A stretch of 64,000 nucleotides of DNA. It comes from Phascolarctobacterium sp. ET69. GTDB lineage: Bacteria > Bacillota > Negativicutes > Acidaminococcales > Acidaminococcaceae. Location: the NCBI RefSeq assembly GCF_023336935.1, contig NZ_JAMBLR010000003.1, positions 62,001-126,000 of the forward strand, given 5' to 3'. A model generated the notes under the pieces. The model was not told where the DNA came from. It saw only the letters and a program-made list of their open reading frames with translations, and did not search any database. The stretch's first letter is position 1. Each line of letters opens with the position of its first letter. Below, in pieces: positions 60,805 through 64,000 of this stretch. Both the position numbers and the translations under genes were made by a program.

Positions 60805-60870
60805 TGCTTCACCACCTCTCCATAACAGGAGAGAAGCCGACCATCAGATTATCTCATAGGCGATATTATA

Positions 60871-61544
60871 GCATAATAATATATTTTATAAAAGCGAACA
60901 GCAGGCAAATATTTTGCTTGTTGTTTTTTGTTTTATTTGCTTTTTATTTACGTTGCGTCTTTGCATGTACTTTATTATATTTTTATTTACTTTTTTTACT
61001 GCTTAATTTAGTATATTCTGACTTTGTATCGTCTTTTGCTTCTACTTTTTATCAAAGATATTATGAAACTTACGGTATTGTAGTATTTAAAAATTACGGT
61101 AACATTGTTGTTTTTTGAAAGAAATAATCAAAGTGCGAATTTTGCCAAAACGCGACATTCAAAAAATAGGCAAACCAGAATTAAGGCACTTGCAGCATTG
61201 GCCGAGGACTGTTTGAGTTTGCGCAGCAAACGAGTTCCGCAGGCGCTGCAAGTGCCAGCTTATCTATTGCATTTGCCGTTTATTTTTTGTTGGAGCGAAA
61301 ACTTTTTGGTTACTTTTTAGTTATAAAAAGTAACATGAGTAAAAAGTAAATAGAAAATAATTAAAGTATCATCAAAGACGAAAACTAAAGAATAAACATA
61401 ACTAATAAAGGAAATGTAGAAAATAAAGCGTAACTGTAAAATCGAAACTCCAAAAACAAATCATTATGGAATTATCTGAAAACTATTTTACAAATGTTCT
61501 GACAAATGTTAAAATTAAATTATCATAATAGTGAGGTGGATGTA
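60871..61544. other. long intergenic region with structured repeat-like element
   Basis: No supportable gene. A strong 12-bp inverted repeat GGCACTTGCAGC (61185-61196) / GCTGCAAGTGCC (61245-61256) encloses a second hairpin GTTTGC-GCA-GCAAAC (61217-61231) and the sequence GAGTTCCGCAGG. A further perfect 10-bp hairpin GTTACTTTTT/AAAAAGTAAC lies at 61309-61334. Such a nested structure suggests a dispersed intergenic repeat. The rest is AT-rich and precedes the dhaL start. Confidence 0.5.
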
Positions 61545-62171
61545 ATGTACGTATTAACTTTACCGGTATTGCGTAAAATGCTGCACACCGCAGCAGTTGA
61601 CCTGAAAGAAAATGTTCAGTATTTGTGCGAGCTGGACAGCGTTGCCGGTGACGGCGACCACGGCATTGCCATTGGGCATATTGCCGATATTTTAAAATCG
61701 CACAGCGACGATACTACCATTGCCACCATGAACCTTCTGCTGGAAGGCATTGGCGACGCATTTATGGGCGTTAATGCAGGCAGCAGCGGCCCGCTTTGGG
61801 GCACAATTTTCGCCGGCATGGCAGACGGCATTGACGACCAGCAAGAGCTGACGGAAATTGAGTTTAAGCGTATGTTTGCGCAGGCTAAAGAAGATTTTAT
61901 GGACGTAAGCAAAGCCAAAGTGGGCGATAAAACTCTGGTAGATGCTTTTTACCCGGCAGTAGGCGCCATTGCCGAAACCGAAGGCAGCATTGAAGCGCTA
62001 CTGGACGCTGCGGCAGAAGCTGCCAAAAAAGGCGCCGATGCAACGGCAGACATGACCGCTAAATTCGGACGCGCCAAAAATGTTGGCGAACGCAGCCTCG
62101 GCCATAAAGACCCGGGCGCCGTATCCATGGCAATTTTCTTTGCCGGGCTTGCCAAAGGCGCAAGAGCATAG
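61545..62171 (+). CDS. dhaL: dihydroxyacetone kinase subunit L
   Basis: A 208-residue ADP/ATP-binding subunit. The Mg-binding aspartates are in LDSVAGDGDHGIAIG (Asp31, Asp36, Asp38), with VNAGSSGPLWGTIFAG and DKTLVDAFYPAV characteristic of DhaL. ATG 61545 follows GAGGTGG; an upstream in-frame start at 61506 has no such site. It precedes dhaK, with no DhaM phosphotransfer gene visible, so the phosphate donor is unclear from this window. Confidence 0.94.
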   Translation: MYVLTLPVLRKMLHTAAVDLKENVQYLCELDSVAGDGDHGIAIGHIADILKSHSDDTTIATMNLLLEGIGDAFMGVNAGSSGPLWGTIFAGMADGIDDQQELTEIEFKRMFAQAKEDFMDVSKAKVGDKTLVDAFYPAVGAIAETEGSIEALLDAAAEAAKKGADATADMTAKFGRAKNVGERSLGHKDPGAVSMAIFFAGLAKGARA

Positions 62172-62230
62172 TTCTTTAAAAAGCGGCGGCTTTTTAAAAA
62201 TAAATTACGCATTAATGGAGGTTGTAAACA

Positions 62231-63223
62231 ATGAAAAAATTTATCAATGACCCTGAAAATTTAACATCGGAGCTTTTGGAAGGCCTTGCCCTGAGCAATC
62301 CCGACATTGTATCTCTGGAAGACGGCAACCTTGTAGTTAATAAAAAATTAAAAGACGCAGACCGCGTAACAATCGTTACCCTTGGCGGCACCGGCCATGA
62401 ACCTGCCATCAGCGGTTTTGTAGGCGAAGGCATGATTGATATTTCCGTAGCAGGCAATATTTTTGCAGCCCCCGGCCCGCAGTCCTGCGTTGAAGCCATT
62501 AAAATGGCAGATAAAGGCCACGGCGTACTGTTTGTTGTATTAAACCATGCCGGCGATATGCTTACCGGCAACCTGACCATGAAACAGGTTAAAAAACTCG
62601 GCATTAAAGTTGCCAAAGTTGTTACCCAGGAAGACGTTGCCAACGCACCGCGCTCCAATGCAGATGACCGCCGCGGTCTGGTTGGCTGCATTCCTCTGTA
62701 TAAAATTGCCGGTGCTGCCGCAGCACAGGGCAAATCCCTTGAAGAAGTTGCCGAAATCGCTCAGCGCTTTGCCGATAACATGGCAACCATCGCCGTTGCC
62801 TGCGTAGGCGCAACTCATCCGGCAACCGGCATGGAAATTGCCAATATTGAAGACGGCATGATGGAAGTTGGCATGGGTCAGCACGGCGAAGGCGGCGGCG
62901 GAAGCATGCCGCTGAAATCTGCGGACGAAACCGCCGTTATTATGATGGACGCACTTTTGAAAGACCTTGACGTTAAGAGCGGCGAAAAATTAATGGTTAT
63001 TATCAACGGCAGCGGCGCAACCACCTTAATGGAACAGCTGATTGTATTCCGCAAATGCCATAAATACCTTGCCGAAAAAGGCATTGAAGTTGTGGCAAGC
63101 CATGTAGGCGAACTTTTAACCGTACAGGAAACCGCAGGCTTCCAGATGTTCATTGCCCGCATGGATGACGAACTGACAGCTTTATGGAATGCTCCGTGCC
63201 GCACTCCGTATTACAGAAACTAA
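62231..63223 (+). CDS. dhaK: dihydroxyacetone kinase subunit K
   Basis: A 330-residue substrate-binding subunit that holds the ketose covalently as a hemiaminal with His218 (GMGQHGEGGGGSMP). The N-terminal TLGGTGHEPAISGFVGEGMIDISVAGNIFAAPG and later INGSGATTLMEQL are typical. GGAGG precedes ATG 62231. With DhaL it phosphorylates dihydroxyacetone or a related ketose. The adjacent LsrF-like aldolase suggests a specific carbohydrate route. Confidence 0.95.
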   Translation: MKKFINDPENLTSELLEGLALSNPDIVSLEDGNLVVNKKLKDADRVTIVTLGGTGHEPAISGFVGEGMIDISVAGNIFAAPGPQSCVEAIKMADKGHGVLFVVLNHAGDMLTGNLTMKQVKKLGIKVAKVVTQEDVANAPRSNADDRRGLVGCIPLYKIAGAAAAQGKSLEEVAEIAQRFADNMATIAVACVGATHPATGMEIANIEDGMMEVGMGQHGEGGGGSMPLKSADETAVIMMDALLKDLDVKSGEKLMVIINGSGATTLMEQLIVFRKCHKYLAEKGIEVVASHVGELLTVQETAGFQMFIARMDDELTALWNAPCRTPYYRN

Positions 63224-63234
63224 GGTGAATTACT

Positions 63235-64000
63235 ATGGCAGATAAAGAAGGCAATGTTATAGCAAAAGATTACGGCATCGGCATTAAGCCGCCTGCGCAG
63301 ACCTTTCATGTAAAAGGGCTGGGGCACGCTGAATGGGGCATGAAAACAAGGCTTTCGCATATTTTTGCGGAAGACGGCCGCACCATTATGCTGGCATTTG
63401 ACCACGGCTACATTATGGGCAGCACGGCAGGGCTGGAAAGGCTCGATTTGGCAATTCCGCCGCTTATGGAATACGCCGACTGCCTGATGGCAACCCGCGG
63501 CGCGCTGCGTGCCTGTATTCCGCCCGACTGCCGCAAGGCCATTGCCCTGCGCTGCACGGCTGATACCTCCGTTTTGAAAGACGATATGAGCCATGGCGTT
63601 ATCGGTGTCGGCATTGAGGACGCTATCCGCATGAATGCCTCCTGCATGGCAGTACAGTGCTTTGTTGGCGCTGACGGCGAGCTCGGTTCGCTGGAAAATT
63701 TAGTGCGCACCGTTGATGCCGGCGAGCGTTACGGCATTCCCGTACTCGGTGTTGTGGCCGTTGGCAAGGAAATGGAACGCACCACGCGCTATTTTGCACT
63801 GGCAACACGCCTGCTTGCCGAACTTGGCGCGCACATGATTAAAACCTACTATTGCGAAAACTTCGAGCAGATTACAGCTGCCTGCCCCGTGCCTATCGTT
63901 ATTGCGGGCGGCAAAAAAATACCCGAACTTGACGCTCTTAAAATGGCGTACCGTGCCATCAGCGAAGGCGCTGCCGGTGTGGACATGGGCCGCAACGTAC
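63235..64000 (+). CDS. LsrF-like aldolase/thiolase, cut by window end
   Basis: The first 255 codons of a class I aldolase-type protein related to LsrF (3-hydroxy-5-phosphonooxypentane-2,4-dione thiolase of autoinducer-2 breakdown). Seen are HIFAEDGRTIMLAFDHGYIMGSTAGLERLD, CLMATRGALRACIP, the likely Schiff-base lysine in HMIKTYYCENFEQI and IVIAGGKK. AAGGTG precedes ATG 63235, 11 bp after dhaK. The C-terminus lies beyond the window. Confidence 0.85.
   Translation, partial: MADKEGNVIAKDYGIGIKPPAQTFHVKGLGHAEWGMKTRLSHIFAEDGRTIMLAFDHGYIMGSTAGLERLDLAIPPLMEYADCLMATRGALRACIPPDCRKAIALRCTADTSVLKDDMSHGVIGVGIEDAIRMNASCMAVQCFVGADGELGSLENLVRTVDAGERYGIPVLGVVAVGKEMERTTRYFALATRLLAELGAHMIKTYYCENFEQITAACPVPIVIAGGKKIPELDALKMAYRAISEGAAGVDMGRNV

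Overview
The window looks like a chromosomal segment of a low-to-mid GC, anaerobic Bacillota, most likely one of the Negativicutes (inference). The reasons are a T-box-controlled leucine operon, a CobA-HemD fusion inside a C5-pathway heme/corrin operon, a full-length pyruvate carboxylase, Tat and lipoprotein signals, SpoVB-type flippases and strong AGGAGG ribosome binding sites. No rRNA, tRNA, CRISPR array or insertion sequence was seen.

Layout. 1-5.4 kb: metal handling (HMA chaperone with an MBL-fold hydrolase, AraC regulator, HxlR regulator divergent from a CopA ATPase that carries a CopZ-like C-terminal domain). 5.4-11.8 kb: two aldo/keto reductases preceded by short ORFs, LysR and MerR regulators, and two divergent metallophosphoesterases sharing a pair of MerR-type promoters with 19-bp spacers. 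12-17.6 kb: PLP aminotransferase, LysE exporter divergent from a XRE-cupin regulator, MFS, flavodoxin, gene remnants and xpt. 17.7-20.9 kb: leucine T-box and leuCDB.

21-27.1 kb is a very AT-rich island flanked by a 133-bp direct repeat (132/133 identical). The repeat is the promoter and attenuator leader of the SugE/Gdx-type SMR exporter gene at 27.1 kb, so the island splits or duplicates that leader. It holds an SfsA-like protein, a small XRE regulator, two DNA methyltransferases, an unknown protein, a LAGLIDADG-like protein whose catalytic acids appear substituted, and a PD-(D/E)XK nuclease. I read it as an R-M type defence island with a possibly split restriction enzyme (DNA-binding subunit plus nuclease subunit).

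27.7-32.8 kb: ferric-iron-type ABC transporter with two different ATPases. 32.8-38 kb: pyruvate carboxylase and a MATE exporter. 38.1-41.7 kb: an operon behind a BirA-like operator (hotdog protein, BioY, YhfS-like thiolase, YhfT-like ligase), probably biotin or biotin-precursor acquisition. 41.7-43.8 kb: a second AT-rich defence insert (small protein plus GmrSD-like DUF262 protein). 43.8-52.6 kb: Ogt, UvrA-like ATPase, BMP lipoprotein, flippase, M23 peptidase, DUF3887-like protein and a Tat-exported HD protein. 53.1-59.8 kb: the hemL-hemB-cobA/hemD-hemC-hemA-sirC operon. 61.5-64 kb: dhaL, dhaK and an LsrF-like aldolase cut by the window end.

Two unannotated-size type I toxin-antitoxin loci (about 52.7-53.0 and 60.6-60.9 kb) encode 24- and 25-residue holin-like toxins. 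Each has a convergent antisense RNA and complementary 5' and 3' ends on the toxin mRNA.
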